Source of the DNA: Cognatundibacterium curvum
GTDB lineage: Bacteria > Pseudomonadota > Gammaproteobacteria > Burkholderiales > Burkholderiaceae_D
DNA length: 64,000 nt
NCBI RefSeq assembly: GCF_014284235.1
Contig: NZ_JACOGD010000002.1
Span: 558,001-622,000 of the forward strand
Direction: 5' to 3'
In this document: positions 26,815-36,350 of the stretch, piece by piece
Layout of the letters: each line of letters begins with the position of its first letter
How positions within the stretch are numbered: the first letter of the stretch is position 1
Translations under genes and position numbers: made by a program
Notes under the pieces: generated by a model
The model's input: only the letters and a program-made list of their open reading frames with translations
Database searches by the model: none
What the model was told of the DNA's origin: nothing

Positions 26815-27387
26815 TTATTTCTTGATTTGATCAAGTGCGAGATTCAGTTCCAGCACATTCACACGTGCTTCGCCCAGAATACCGAATTGTGCAGACTCTG
26901 TGTGTTTTTCCACTAAAGCGCGCAGTTGCTTAGGACTGATGTCGCGTATCCGCGCTACCCGCGCTAACTGATATTCGGCAGCAGCCGGGCTGATATGTGG
27001 ATCGAGGCCGCTGCCGGAAGCCGTCACCAGATCGACCGGAACCGGCTTGGTATTACCCGGATCGGCATCGTGCAAAGCCTTGATGCGCTCTTCCAGCGCA
27101 GCTTTCAAAGCGGGATTGGTCGGCCCCTGATTGGCACCTCCGGAAGCCAGGCCATTATAAGAAAACGTGCCACTGGCTGATGGGCGGCTCCAGAAATACT
27201 TGGGATCGCTAAAGCTTTGCCCTATCAGCTTCGAACCGAGCAGCTTGCCATCTTTTTGTATCAGGCTGCCACTGGCTTGCTCAGGGTAGGCGATTTTGCC
27301 AACGCCGGTGACTGCCAAAGGATAGAGTATGCCAGTGATGGCGCTCAGTATGATGAATGAGCCGATTAAGGGACGCAGAATTTTCAT
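26815..27387 (-). CDS. kdpC: Potassium-transporting ATPase subunit KdpC
   Basis: 190 aa with a single N-terminal membrane helix (about residues 8-28) and a periplasmic domain. Seen: YPLAVTGVGKIAYP, GSKLIGQSFSDPKYFWSRPSA (GQxF..YFxxRPS signature), SGSGLDPHISPAAAEYQ and VNVLELNLALD. It stabilises the KdpFABC complex and raises ATP affinity. The gene lies 14 bases after kdpB. Confidence 0.97.
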   Translation of the reverse strand: MKILRPLIGSFIILSAITGILYPLAVTGVGKIAYPEQASGSLIQKDGKLLGSKLIGQSFSDPKYFWSRPSASGTFSYNGLASGGANQGPTNPALKAALEERIKALHDADPGNTKPVPVDLVTASGSGLDPHISPAAAEYQLARVARIRDISPKQLRALVEKHTESAQFGILGEARVNVLELNLALDQIKK

Positions 27388-27401
27388 AACAGGACTCCTT
27401 A

Positions 27402-29483
27402 TTAAACCAGACCGAGTACGGTCAGAATGATGTCGATGAGCTTAATGCCGATAAACGGAACCAGCAGGCCGCCCAGACCGTACACCAGCAAATTGCGACG
27501 TAACAGGATATCCGCGCCTAGCGGACGATATTTAACGCCTTTCAATGCCAGCGGAATCAAAAACACGATGATCAGCGCATTGAAGATCACCGCCGACATG
27601 ATGGCGCTGGCCGGGCTGGTCAGATGCATCAGATTCAGTGCGTTCAGTTGCGGATAGGTAGTCGCAAACGCAGCCGGGATAATCGCAAAATACTTGGCGA
27701 CGTCATTGGCGATACTGAAGGTGGTCAGCGAGCCGCGTGTCATCAGCATTTGCTTACCGATTTCGACGATTTCGATCAGCTTGGTCGGATTCGAATCCAG
27801 ATCGACCATATTGCCGGCTTCTTTTGCTGCCTGGGTGCCGCTGTTCATCGCGACTGCTACGTCGGCCTGCGCCAGCGCCGGTGCATCATTGGTGCCATCA
27901 CCAGTCATCGCGACCAGTTTGCCATCGGCCTGATGTGAGCGTATCAGTTTCAGTTTATCTTCCGGCGTTGCTTCTGCCAGGAAGTCATCGACACCGGCTT
28001 CGGCTGCAATGGCGGCTGCGGTCAGGCGGTTGTCGCCGGTGATCATGATGGTTTTAATCCCCATTTTGCGCAGTTCCGCAAAACGTTCTTTGATACCACC
28101 TTTGACGATGTCTTTCAGTTCTATCACGCCCATCACGCGTTGATCGTCGGTCACGACTAATGGTGTACTTCCTTGACGCGAAACCTGATCAACGATGTCG
28201 AGTACCGCTTGTGGGAACTGCATGCCGGTTTCAGCGAATGCTTTACGCATCGCATCGACTGAGCCTTTGCGAATTTTGCGCACGCTACCGTTTTGCTGCA
28301 GATCGACGCCGCTCATGCGCGTCTGTGCAGTGAAAGGAATGAATTCGGCACCCAGCGACTGTATGTCTCTTTCACGCAGCTGGAATTTGTTTTTTGCGAG
28401 TATGACGATGCTGCGGCCTTCCGGTGTTTCATCTGCCAGCGACGACAATTGCGCGGCATCGGCCAGCTGTTCTTCAGAGACGCCGGACGCAGGATAAAAC
28501 GCAGATGCCTGGCGGTTGCCCAGCGTAATGGTGCCGGTTTTATCGAGCAGCAGCACATCGACATCGCCTGCGGCTTCAACGGCGCGACCCGACGTGGCGA
28601 TCACATTTGCCTGCATCATGCGGCTCATGCCAGCCACACCGATCGCCGATAGCAAACCACCTATCGTCGTAGGAATCAGACACACCAGCAGCGCGACCAG
28701 TACCGTGATCGTGACCGGCATGCCAGCACCGGATGCTTCCACGCTGAACAGCGAGAAAGGCAGCAGGGTCACGGTTGCCAGCAAGAACACGATAGTCAGG
28801 GCCACCAGCAATATCGTCAATGCGATTTCATTCGGGGTTTTTTGACGTTTGGCACCTTCCACCATCGCGATCATACGGTCGAGAAAGGCTTCACCCGGAT
28901 TGACCGTCACTTTGACGATGATCCAGTCTGACAGCACGCGGGTACCACCAGTCACAGCACTGAAATCGCCACCGGATTCGCGTATTACAGGTGCGGATTC
29001 GCCGGTAATAGCGGATTCATCGACCGAAGCTACGCCTTCGACCACTTCGCCGTCAGCAGGAATTACATCATTTGCTTCAACCAGGATGAAGTCACCTTTA
29101 CGCAGGCTGGAACCATTGACCAGGATTTGCGTTGCATCACGCTTAGCGGTCTGCAGTTTTTTTGCTCTGACATCCTGTTTTGCACTGCGCAGCGACTCTG
29201 CCTGCGCTTTGCTGCGGCCTTCTGCCAGTGCCTCGGCAAAATTGGCGAACAAGACGGTAAACCACAGCCACAGGCAGATGGCGAGTATAAAGCCAGCCGG
29301 TGCTTCGCCTTGGCTCAGGAAGGCTTGCACGGTCAGGGCGGTGGTGAGCAAACTGCCGATATACACCACAAACATCACCGGATTTCTCATCTGGACTTGC
29401 GGTTGCAGTTTGCGGAAAGCATCGACAATAGCTGGTTTTACAATGCTGGAATTCAGCAAGGACAGCTCGATTTTATGGCTCAT
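27402..29483 (-). CDS. kdpB: Potassium-transporting P-type ATPase catalytic subunit KdpB
   Basis: 693-aa P-type ATPase. Seen: the phosphorylated Asp314 in [13 protein letters not shown], the actuator loop [11 protein letters not shown] (TGES), the hinge [14 protein letters not shown], and [24 protein letters not shown] in pieces. Membrane helices flank these regions. It hydrolyses ATP to drive uptake of potassium through KdpA. A 134-base gap with a hairpin separates it from kdpA, unlike the tight spacing elsewhere in the operon. Confidence 0.98.
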   Translation of the reverse strand: MSHKIELSLLNSSIVKPAIVDAFRKLQPQVQMRNPVMFVVYIGSLLTTALTVQAFLSQGEAPAGFILAICLWLWFTVLFANFAEALAEGRSKAQAESLRSAKQDVRAKKLQTAKRDATQILVNGSSLRKGDFILVEANDVIPADGEVVEGVASVDESAITGESAPVIRESGGDFSAVTGGTRVLSDWIIVKVTVNPGEAFLDRMIAMVEGAKRQKTPNEIALTILLVALTIVFLLATVTLLPFSLFSVEASGAGMPVTITVLVALLVCLIPTTIGGLLSAIGVAGMSRMMQANVIATSGRAVEAAGDVDVLLLDKTGTITLGNRQASAFYPASGVSEEQLADAAQLSSLADETPEGRSIVILAKNKFQLRERDIQSLGAEFIPFTAQTRMSGVDLQQNGSVRKIRKGSVDAMRKAFAETGMQFPQAVLDIVDQVSRQGSTPLVVTDDQRVMGVIELKDIVKGGIKERFAELRKMGIKTIMITGDNRLTAAAIAAEAGVDDFLAEATPEDKLKLIRSHQADGKLVAMTGDGTNDAPALAQADVAVAMNSGTQAAKEAGNMVDLDSNPTKLIEIVEIGKQMLMTRGSLTTFSIANDVAKYFAIIPAAFATTYPQLNALNLMHLTSPASAIMSAVIFNALIIVFLIPLALKGVKYRPLGADILLRRNLLVYGLGGLLVPFIGIKLIDIILTVLGLV

Positions 29484-29544
29484 TTTCTTCTTTCTAAACG
29501 AGAGACTTCTGCATATTCAAAGTGACGAATAACACTCCTGTTAC

Positions 29545-29592
29545 CTTCCCTGCGCGGCGCTGGCGATGACGCCTTTGCGCTGCACAGGGAAG
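29545..29592. other. Hairpin in the kdpA-kdpB intergenic region
   Basis: The arms 29545-29555 and 29582-29592 are 11-base reverse complements with one G-U pair and a further GGCG/CGCC pairing inside. No T-run follows in the direction of transcription. It sits in the only long gap of the operon (29484-29617), so it may mark mRNA processing or adjust the KdpA:KdpB ratio; this is inference. Confidence 0.5.
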
Positions 29593-29617
29593 CACGGGAC
29601 AGCGTTGAGCAGTTCTC

Positions 29618-31435
29618 TTATTGGGCGATCATGATCAGGTGTTCGACGATAGGGCCCAAGGCCAGCGCCGGAATATAAGTCAGTGCACCAACGATGACTA
29701 CTGTGCCTAACAACAGACTCACGAATAAAGGACCGTGGGTAGGCAAGGTACCTGCCGTCGGTGTCAGACGTTTCTTGGCAGCGAGTGAACCGGCTATCGC
29801 GAGGATAGGTATGATGATCCAGAAGCGGCCGAACCACATGGCAATTGCCAGCATCACGTTATAGAAGGGCGTGTTGGCAGACAGTCCGGCAAACGCACTG
29901 CCGTTGTTATTGGCTGCGGAAACGAAGGCATACAGAATTTCGCTGAAGCCGTGAGCGCCTGGGTTGGCAATGCCCGCCTTGCCATCCGCTGCCAGCACGG
30001 AGATCGCGCTACCTGCCAGCACCAGCAAAGGGCCGATCAGGATAGAGACCGCAATCATTTTCATTTCGTAGGCTTCGATTTTCTTACCCAGATATTCCGG
30101 TGTACGACCTATCATCAGACCAGCGATAAACACCGCCAGAATCGCGAAGATCAACATGCCATACATACCTGCGCCGACGCCACCAAACACCACTTCACCG
30201 AGCTGCATCAGAATCATTGGCACCATGCCGCCCAGCGGTGTGTAGGAATCGTGCATGCTATTCACAGCGCCACAGGAAGCTGCCGTCGTGATGGTCGCAA
30301 ACAAGCCACTGGCCGCGATACCAAAACGCGCTTCTTTGCCTTCCATATTGCCGCCAGCCTGAGACTGCAAGGCAGCGTCGCTTGCCATCTGATCGACGCC
30401 TAATTTGCTGAACATGGGATTGCCTTGCTGTTCGGCGGTGATCGCTACGCCGGCCAGGCAGACAAATAAAATCGTCATCACTGCGAAAATCGCCCAACCT
30501 TGACGCTGGTCGCCGACCATCTTTCCGAAAGTGATACACAGCGCTGCGGGAATCAGGAAAATCGCGAGCATTTCTAAAAAGTTCGAAAACGGCGTCGGAT
30601 TTTCAAATGGATGCGCGGAGTTGGCATTGAAGAAGCCGCCACCATTGGTGCCCAGCATTTTGATGGCTTCTTGCGAAGCAACCGGTCCCATAGGTAAAGT
30701 CTGGGTTGTCGTACTTTGCGCTTCAGGCACAGCTTTGCCAGCAGCATCCAGCACAGGTGCACCGGTTGCGTCGACTTTAGGAACCGTGTAATCGAGTTTT
30801 TCAAGCAAATCAGCCGTTTTGTATGCATCGAAATTCTGGATCACACCCTGGCTCATTAAACCAGTCGCAAATATAAAAGCAAGCGGCAGCAGTATGTACA
30901 AAGTGCCGCGTGTCAGATCAAGCCAGAAATTGCCTATGCTTTGCACCGTATGACGCGCAAAGCCGCGTATCAGGGCAATCGCAACTGCCAGGCCAGTTGC
31001 TGCGGACAAGAAGTTTTGTACGCTCAAACCCAGCATCTGGGTCAGATAGCTCATCGTCACTTCCGGCACATAACTCTGCCAGTTAGTATTGGCGACAAAG
31101 CTGACTGCAGTATTGAGTGAGGAATCTGGCGTGATGCCTGGCAGGTTTTGAGGGTTCAGCGGCAGCGCAAACTGCAGGCGTTGTAAACCATACACTACAA
31201 AGACACCGAGCACATTAAATGCAAGTAAAGCGATCGCATAGTGCTTCCACGACATTTCTTCTTTTGTATCGATGCCGAAAATTTTATAGCAGAGTTTTTC
31301 CAGCGGCTGTATCAGCCAGGTCAGCGCATTTTTTTCTCCGCTCATCACTTTGGTGATGTAGAGCCCCAGCGGTACTGCGAGTACCACGAGTACGCCCATA
31401 TACAGGGCAATCTGGAAAAAGGCAGAGTGATTCAT
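29618..31435 (-). CDS. kdpA: Potassium-transporting ATPase channel subunit KdpA
   Basis: 605-aa SKT-superfamily channel protein with about ten membrane helices. Selectivity-filter-like segments are visible ([29 protein letters not shown] in pieces; [21 protein letters not shown]). It selects potassium for the KdpFABC pump. The ATG is one base after the kdpF stop. Confidence 0.98.
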   Translation of the reverse strand: MNHSAFFQIALYMGVLVVLAVPLGLYITKVMSGEKNALTWLIQPLEKLCYKIFGIDTKEEMSWKHYAIALLAFNVLGVFVVYGLQRLQFALPLNPQNLPGITPDSSLNTAVSFVANTNWQSYVPEVTMSYLTQMLGLSVQNFLSAATGLAVAIALIRGFARHTVQSIGNFWLDLTRGTLYILLPLAFIFATGLMSQGVIQNFDAYKTADLLEKLDYTVPKVDATGAPVLDAAGKAVPEAQSTTTQTLPMGPVASQEAIKMLGTNGGGFFNANSAHPFENPTPFSNFLEMLAIFLIPAALCITFGKMVGDQRQGWAIFAVMTILFVCLAGVAITAEQQGNPMFSKLGVDQMASDAALQSQAGGNMEGKEARFGIAASGLFATITTAASCGAVNSMHDSYTPLGGMVPMILMQLGEVVFGGVGAGMYGMLIFAILAVFIAGLMIGRTPEYLGKKIEAYEMKMIAVSILIGPLLVLAGSAISVLAADGKAGIANPGAHGFSEILYAFVSAANNNGSAFAGLSANTPFYNVMLAIAMWFGRFWIIIPILAIAGSLAAKKRLTPTAGTLPTHGPLFVSLLLGTVVIVGALTYIPALALGPIVEHLIMIAQ

Positions 31436-31436
31436 T

Positions 31437-31526
31437 TTAAAATGCCTCCGGTTTCAGCAAGGCATACACCAGGTAAATCAATAGCAGCAGCGCGACGATG
31501 GCGCCTATGACGTGAAACAGGCTCAT
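31437..31526 (-). CDS. kdpF: KdpF stabilising peptide
   Basis: A 29-aa single-helix membrane peptide: [16 protein letters not shown], then [13 protein letters not shown]. The [10 protein letters not shown] ending is the KdpF signature. GGAGG lies seven bases before its ATG, and its stop is one base from kdpA. It overlaps the preceding small frame by ATGA. KdpF stabilises the KdpFABC complex in the membrane. Confidence 0.93.
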   Translation of the reverse strand: MSLFHVIGAIVALLLLIYLVYALLKPEAF

Positions 31527-31615
31527 GCTTTGCCTCCGAGACGGTTGCAGCCCTGAACCAGGGCGAAACAGGCGACTGCGAATAGCAACAGATAGCCGAG
31601 ATATAAAAAATCCAT
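31523..31615 (-). CDS. 30-aa membrane peptide encoded ahead of kdpF
   Basis: Begins MDFLYLGYLLLFAVACFALV and ends [10 protein letters not shown]: one hydrophobic helix followed by a short polar tail with Cys27. The ATG has GGAG a few bases upstream and the stop overlaps the kdpF ATG (ATGA), strong signs that it is translated and coupled to the pump genes. Similar tiny hydrophobic frames precede kdpF in other proteobacteria, but I know of no assigned function. It may be a second KdpF-like accessory helix or a leader that sets kdpF translation. Confidence 0.75.
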   Translation of the reverse strand: MDFLYLGYLLLFAVACFALVQGCNRLGGKA

Positions 31616-31693
31616 ATAAACTCCAACGAGAATGGCTGAGTCATTACGATAGGGAAATTGGGGTAAAGATGTCGTATAGCTTGTATAAAGCGG

Positions 31694-31710
31694 TGTAAAA
31701 ATTGCGTAAA
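31694..31710 (-). promoter_or_regulatory. KdpE-binding box of the kdp operon
   Basis: On the minus strand it reads TTTACG, five bases, TTTACA, the same spacing as the E. coli KdpE site (TTTATA-N5-TTTACA). TATACA/TATACG hexamers follow within 10-25 bases and could be the -10. It lies about 80 bases upstream of the first kdp frame. Confidence 0.7.
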
Positions 31711-31775
31711 CGTGTGGTCGGGGCTAGCGCGCTTAGCGCTTGAATGCGGGGATGGCTTTACTTAGGTCTGAATAA

Positions 31776-31813
31776 AAATCGGGTGTCAGACCTGATGTCC
31801 TGACACCCGATTT
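31776..31813 (-). terminator. Intrinsic terminator of the TorF-like porin gene
   Basis: A perfect 14-bp stem (31776-31789 with 31800-31813, AAATCGGGTGTCAG and complement), a 10-base loop and a T-rich tail on the minus strand. It separates the porin from the kdp operon. Confidence 0.9.
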
Positions 31814-31844
31814 AACGGTAGTGACTGCCTGCGTATTCGATAAC

Positions 31845-32621
31845 TCAGAAGGTTTTACTGACGCTGACGACCAGGCTGTGTTTGCCCATGAATTTGCCAT
31901 TCGCTGGCGAGGCGTAAAAGCTTTTATCAGCATTCGTGCCGATCGCGGCCAGGCTGAATGTCATGCCACCGAGCAGATTGACATCCTGACTGAGCCCGAT
32001 TTTGTAATCGCTGTAGGTGGCTGCACTGGCATTGATGCCCTGAACTTTCTGGTAGCCCGCATGCAGATTCAGCGTCAGGCCTTCACGCAGTACGATATTC
32101 GCACCGAGGTCGAGGTAGCCGCTGTTTTTACTATCAACAATGCCGAACAAGGGGGTAAGGGCATGTGAATACTTGAGGTAGGCCGGACCGTAATTCAGCT
32201 GACCGTACAGCTCCAGGGTATTCGCATCTTTCAATCCCACCTGATCCAGTTTGTTACCAGCATACACATAGCCCAGTACGCCCACATCGTAGCTCAGGTC
32301 CTGACTGAGTTGCCCTTTTTTACCCGCATACACATCCCATTCCAGTGGCGTGCTGCCAGCGCCTGGCGTGTCTTTAATCCACTTAATTGTCGATAACCAG
32401 GTGCCAGCATACAGACCGGTAGGCGTATGGCTGAGATCGGCACCGCCTTGCAGTGCAGGTTCCAGGCGGGTCTGTGAAATGCCGCGGTAACGGTAATCAC
32501 TGATCAGGCTGGCATTGAAACTCAGATCCAGATCAGGTTTCGCTTCCTGCGCCCACGCGGCAGAAGTGCTAAGGGTTGCGCTGCTCAGCAGCAAAGCGGC
32601 GTACAGTTTATTTTTCTTCAT
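31845..32621 (-). CDS. TorF-family putative outer-membrane porin
   Basis: A 258-aa protein. The start is the ATG giving MKKNKLYAALLLSSATLSTS, preceded by AAGGA; upstream in-frame codons have no signal-peptide support. Signal peptide, cleavage after AWA (about residue 22). The mature part alternates beta strands and shows SFNASLISDYRYRGISQT and a C-terminal phenylalanine (VVSVSKTF), typical of outer-membrane barrels. The TIGR02001/TorF family is of unknown substrate. It has its own terminator and a 237-base upstream region. Confidence 0.85.
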   Translation of the reverse strand: MKKNKLYAALLLSSATLSTSAAWAQEAKPDLDLSFNASLISDYRYRGISQTRLEPALQGGADLSHTPTGLYAGTWLSTIKWIKDTPGAGSTPLEWDVYAGKKGQLSQDLSYDVGVLGYVYAGNKLDQVGLKDANTLELYGQLNYGPAYLKYSHALTPLFGIVDSKNSGYLDLGANIVLREGLTLNLHAGYQKVQGINASAATYSDYKIGLSQDVNLLGGMTFSLAAIGTNADKSFYASPANGKFMGKHSLVVSVSKTF

Positions 32622-32795
32622 GTGAATTCCTTGATGGCGCTCGCCGGAATAGCGAACGGAACGCACAAGAGAATACGCATTCGCACATAAAAACAGTGCA
32701 AAGACCATTTATACGAGTATTAAGAAACTGTAAAAATGCAGCAGATTTGCTGTGTACTGAATGTTGAATTACGCGCTAGGGAAGGGAAGTTGAAA

Positions 32796-32831
32796 ACTGC
32801 TGTTGTCAGCCGCATCGCTAACAACAGCAGT
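32796..32831 (-). terminator. Intrinsic terminator of panB
   Basis: A perfect 11-bp stem (ACTGCTGTTGT and complement; 32796-32806 with 32821-32831), a 14-base loop, then TTTT on the minus strand, 28 bases after the panB stop. Confidence 0.8.
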
Positions 32832-32858
32832 GATCCGAACACAGTCTGAAGGCGGTGT

Positions 32859-33671
32859 TCAGAACCAGTGTTCCGGCGCTGGGAAGCTTTGCGCTTTGAC
32901 TGCCTGCACATAGGCGCTGACAGCCGCATCGATACTGGTCTGACCTTCCATGAAGTTCTTCACGAAGCGCGCTTTACGGCCAGGGAAGACGCCGAGCAAA
33001 TCATGCATGACTAACACCTGACCAGAGCAATCCACGCCCGCACCTATACCTATGGTGGGAATATGCAGCGAGTCTGTAACTTCTTTACCCAGTGTCGCCG
33101 GAATGGCTTCCAGCACCAGCAGGCTGGCGCCCGCTTCTTGCACAGCAAGTGCTTCCGTCTTCAGTAATTCCGCTGCGGCGCTGGTTTTACCCTGCACTTT
33201 ATAGCCACCCAGCTGATGTACCGATTGCGGTGTCAGACCCAGATGGGCACATACCGGTATCGCGCGTTCAGTCAGGAAGCGTATGGTCGGCAACAACCAG
33301 GTACCGCCTTCCAGTTTCACCATTTGCGCACCGGCGCGTATCAGACGCGCGGCATTCTCAAAGGCGGATTCCGGGGTGGCATAGGCACCGAACGGCAGGT
33401 CGGCCACGACCAGCGCTTTTTGATTGCCACGTGCGACAGACGCGGTGTGATACACCATGTCATCCACCGTCACTGGCAGCGTGGAGTCATGTCCCTGACT
33501 GACCATGCCAAGTGAATCACCGATGAGCAAAATCTCAACGCCGCAGCGATCCATCAGCGCTGCAAAGCTGGCGTCATAGCAGGTCAGCATGGTGATTTTT
33601 TCTCCCTGCTCACGCATGGTCATCAGACCCGGGATACTGACCGCTTTGCGGTCTTGCAGATATTCCGCCAT
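32859..33671 (-). CDS. panB: 3-methyl-2-oxobutanoate hydroxymethyltransferase
   Basis: First step of pantothenate synthesis, transferring a hydroxymethyl group to ketoisovalerate. The 270-aa start ([16 protein letters not shown]) follows GGAG; an in-frame TTG four codons upstream overlaps that site and is unlikely. Seen: [19 protein letters not shown] in pieces, LIGDSLGMV, metal-binding Asp/Glu positions, [22 protein letters not shown] in pieces, and [18 protein letters not shown] in pieces. panC is not next to it. Confidence 0.96.
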   Translation of the reverse strand: MAEYLQDRKAVSIPGLMTMREQGEKITMLTCYDASFAALMDRCGVEILLIGDSLGMVSQGHDSTLPVTVDDMVYHTASVARGNQKALVVADLPFGAYATPESAFENAARLIRAGAQMVKLEGGTWLLPTIRFLTERAIPVCAHLGLTPQSVHQLGGYKVQGKTSAAAELLKTEALAVQEAGASLLVLEAIPATLGKEVTDSLHIPTIGIGAGVDCSGQVLVMHDLLGVFPGRKARFVKNFMEGQTSIDAAVSAYVQAVKAQSFPAPEHWF

Positions 33672-33775
33672 TTTCTTCTCCAAAGGATGTTACTTTGTTG
33701 CTTAAGGATTTGTGGGCTGCTTCACCAGATGTCTCTCCGGCTATTTCATCGACAATTTCGTCAGTTTTTTTATTA

Positions 33776-33805
33776 AAACAAGCTCAGCAGCGGTCCCGCT
33801 TGTTT
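33776..33805 (-). terminator. Terminator-like hairpin at the end of folK
   Basis: AAACAAGC and its complement (33776-33783 with 33798-33805), a 14-base loop and a T4 tail on the minus strand. It overlaps the folK stop codon and precedes panB, so panB may have its own promoter. Confidence 0.55.
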
Positions 33806-34301
33806 ATCGCTGCGGCAAACGGAAAATACTTTGTTGTGCCACTGCGGGCAAATAATCCGCCGCAGCTCCGCGCCCAGGTATTTGTATGTCAGCCGCGATT
33901 TCACAAAGCGGCAGCAACACAAACGCGCGTTCCGTCATACGCGGATGGGGCAGCTGCAAATTCGCACTATCCAGTATCAGCTCACCGTACAGCAGAATAT
34001 CCAGATCCAGCGTGCGCGGCGCATTACGATACGGGCGCTCGCGTCCGAAATCTGCTTCTATGGCCTGAATCGCAGTTAATAAATCCTGTGCAGACAAACC
34101 GGTATGCAGCGCCGCTACCGCGTTCACATAATCATCACCGCTGGAGTCAACTGGCGCACTGCTGTACAGCGATGAGACTTGCAGTAAACGCGTTTGTGGT
34201 AATTGCGCTAAACGCTGAGCCGCAGCCAGCACAGTGTCTGCTGCCTGCCCGAGATTAGCGCCCAGCGCAATGTAAGTCAGTTCCATAGAAGCCAGTTCCA
34301 T
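33804..34301 (-). CDS. folK: 2-amino-4-hydroxy-6-hydroxymethyldihydropteridine pyrophosphokinase
   Basis: Folate biosynthesis kinase, 165 aa. Seen: YIALGANLGQ, VSSLYSSAPVDSSGDDYVNAV in pieces, GRERPYRNAPRTLDLDILLYG in pieces (the DLDIL metal-binding pair), and LPHPRMTERAFVLLPL. The first ATG overlaps the pcnB stop (TAATG). A second ATG 15 bases on repeats the same ATGGAACTG words and would give a 160-aa protein starting MELTYIALGANLG, which fits the family better. Which is used cannot be decided here. Confidence 0.95.
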   Translation of the reverse strand: MELASMELTYIALGANLGQAADTVLAAAQRLAQLPQTRLLQVSSLYSSAPVDSSGDDYVNAVAALHTGLSAQDLLTAIQAIEADFGRERPYRNAPRTLDLDILLYGELILDSANLQLPHPRMTERAFVLLPLCEIAADIQIPGRGAAADYLPAVAQQSIFRLPQR

Positions 34302-35662
34302 TACTCTTGCGCTGCTGCGGTTTTCTTAGGACCGCGACGGCGTGGCTTACGTTTTTTAGCACCGCCCGCTGCGACTGCTGTCCGTGGCTTGGTATTGATC
34401 AGGCGTTCACGCGTTTCGGCGTCGCCTTCGATAAATTCTGTCCACCAGGTACCGGTTTCTTCATCCAGTTCACCCGAAGCACAGCGCAGCAGCAGGAAGT
34501 CATAACCGGCACGCAGGCGCTGATGTTCCAGCATTTTGTATGGGGTCTTACCTATGCGTTTTTCGAAACGCGGTTGCATGGCCCAGATATCACGCATATC
34601 GGCCGCCACTTTGCGCTGAATCGCGAGTGCATCGGTCTGACGGTTCAGCACATCATCGGCTGCCAGGTGTAAGGCCGGAATCGGGAATTCACCGGCTGCT
34701 TTATAGGCCTCCCATTTTTCCAGTACCTGATGCCACAGCAGTGAAGCAAACAGGAAGCTAGGCGACACTGGCTTACCTTGCTGTACGCGCGCATCGGTAT
34801 TGGCCAGTGCCAGCGTCACGAATTTTTCGCCCATAGGCTGTTCCAGCACTACGTCCAGCAAAGGCATCAGACCATGATGCAAGCCTTCTTTGCGCAATTG
34901 CTGAAGACAGGCCATGGCGTGACCACTGGTCAGTAGCTTGAGCATTTCATCAAACACGCGTGCAGCAGGAACATTGTTGATCAATGGTGCCATTACCGCG
35001 ATTGGAGCGCGGGTCGCATCATCGATCTGGAATTGCAGCTTGGCCGCAAAGCGGACGACGCGCAGCATGCGCACCGGATCTTCACGGTAACGCTCTTCCG
35101 GCACGCCGATAATGCGCAGGGTTTTTTTACGAATATCCTTGATGCCGCCGTGATAGTCGAGCACCGTTTGCGAAGCCGGATCGTAATACATGGCATTGAT
35201 GCTGAAGTCGCGGCGCGCCGCATCTTCGTGCTGTTCGCCGAAGGTATTGTCGCGTAACACGCGTCCATGTTCATCGGTCAGCGCAGCTTTATCAGAAGGG
35301 CCACGGAAGGTGGTGACTTCCAGCAAATCCTGGCCAAACATCACATGCACAATCTGGAAGCGGCGACCGATAATGAAGGCGCGCCGGAACAGACGTTTGA
35401 CCTGCTCCGGGGTCGCATTGGTCGCGATATCAAAGTCTTTAGGCTTGACCCCGGTCAGCAGATCACGCACTGCACCACCGACGATGAAGGCCTTAAAGCC
35501 ATTATCCTGCAGCGTCTGCGTAACCCGGATCGCGTTGGCCGAAACCAGTTGCGGGTTGATGCCATGGTCTTTGGCACTCAGTATCACAGGCGTGGCATGG
35601 TCACTGGCCAGATGGCCGGATTTTTTAACGCCGAGGATTTTTCGTATAAATTTCTTGATCAT
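34301..35662 (-). CDS. pcnB: Poly(A) polymerase I
   Basis: Adds 3' poly(A) tails to RNA, marking it for decay. The 453-aa protein has the class II nucleotidyltransferase core: FIVGGAVRDLLTGVKPKDFDIATNA in pieces, including the catalytic DFD; RRDFSINAMYYDP; and EERYREDPVRMLRVVRFAAKL in pieces. The C-terminus is very basic (RKPRRRGPKK), which separates PcnB from CCA-adding enzymes. It is coupled by overlaps to the HAD gene upstream (ATGA) and to folK downstream, the usual pcnB-folK pairing. Confidence 0.95.
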   Translation of the reverse strand: MIKKFIRKILGVKKSGHLASDHATPVILSAKDHGINPQLVSANAIRVTQTLQDNGFKAFIVGGAVRDLLTGVKPKDFDIATNATPEQVKRLFRRAFIIGRRFQIVHVMFGQDLLEVTTFRGPSDKAALTDEHGRVLRDNTFGEQHEDAARRDFSINAMYYDPASQTVLDYHGGIKDIRKKTLRIIGVPEERYREDPVRMLRVVRFAAKLQFQIDDATRAPIAVMAPLINNVPAARVFDEMLKLLTSGHAMACLQQLRKEGLHHGLMPLLDVVLEQPMGEKFVTLALANTDARVQQGKPVSPSFLFASLLWHQVLEKWEAYKAAGEFPIPALHLAADDVLNRQTDALAIQRKVAADMRDIWAMQPRFEKRIGKTPYKMLEHQRLRAGYDFLLLRCASGELDEETGTWWTEFIEGDAETRERLINTKPRTAVAAGGAKKRKPRRRGPKKTAAAQE

Positions 35663-36342
35663 TGTTTCTCAAACAGCTGGAGTAGAGGCCAGTTTTTCGC
35701 CTGTGCATGGGCCCGCAGCTTATCGTTGGGGTTGGTTGCGACTGGGTGGGTCACTGCCTCGAGTAAGGGAATATCGTTATGGGAGTCGCTGTAAAAATAG
35801 CTGCTGCCAAAATCACTGAGTTGTTTTTCTTGTTGATTCAGCCAATTCTGTAAATGGATCACTTTTCCTGCCCCTGAGCTCGGGACACCGATCAGTTTTC
35901 CGGTGATGTTATTGTTGGTATCTGTTTCAGGTTCTGCTGCGAGCAAATGCGCTACACCCAGCGCACGTGCGATTGGCGCCGTCACAAAGCGATTGGTGGC
36001 CGTGATGATGGCGATCAGATCACCCTGATCCTGATGTTTTTTCAGTAAATCATAAGCGACTGGTAACAGCGCAGGCTGTATCACTTCCTGCATGAACTGC
36101 GCATGCAGCGCATCCAGCTGTGATCTGGGAAAGCGTGCCAGCGTACCAAGGGCAAATTCCAGGTATTCGACCGCATCGAGTGTGCCAGCCTGATACTGGG
36201 CAAAAAAGTCGGCATTACGACGCGCAAATTCCTGCGCATCGACAGCACCGACGCGGCACAGAAACTGTCCCCACTCATAATCGGAGTCGATAGGAATCAG
36301 CGTGTGGTCGAGATCAAACAGGGCGATGTCAGCGGGTTTCAT
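35659..36342 (-). CDS. HAD-IB family hydrolase (SerB-like phosphatase)
   Basis: 227 aa. Seen: IALFDLDHTLIPIDSDYEW with the DxD nucleophile pair (Asp10, Asp12), AIITATNRFVTAPIARALG (motif II Thr), and YSDSHNDIPLLEAV (motif IV). It resembles the HAD-IB group around phosphoserine phosphatase; betaproteobacterial homologues next to hda are annotated only as phosphatases. It lies 8 bases after hda and overlaps pcnB. The substrate is unknown. Confidence 0.88.
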   Translation of the reverse strand: MKPADIALFDLDHTLIPIDSDYEWGQFLCRVGAVDAQEFARRNADFFAQYQAGTLDAVEYLEFALGTLARFPRSQLDALHAQFMQEVIQPALLPVAYDLLKKHQDQGDLIAIITATNRFVTAPIARALGVAHLLAAEPETDTNNNITGKLIGVPSSGAGKVIHLQNWLNQQEKQLSDFGSSYFYSDSHNDIPLLEAVTHPVATNPNDKLRAHAQAKNWPLLQLFEKQ

Positions 36343-36350
36343 GGTCGTGT

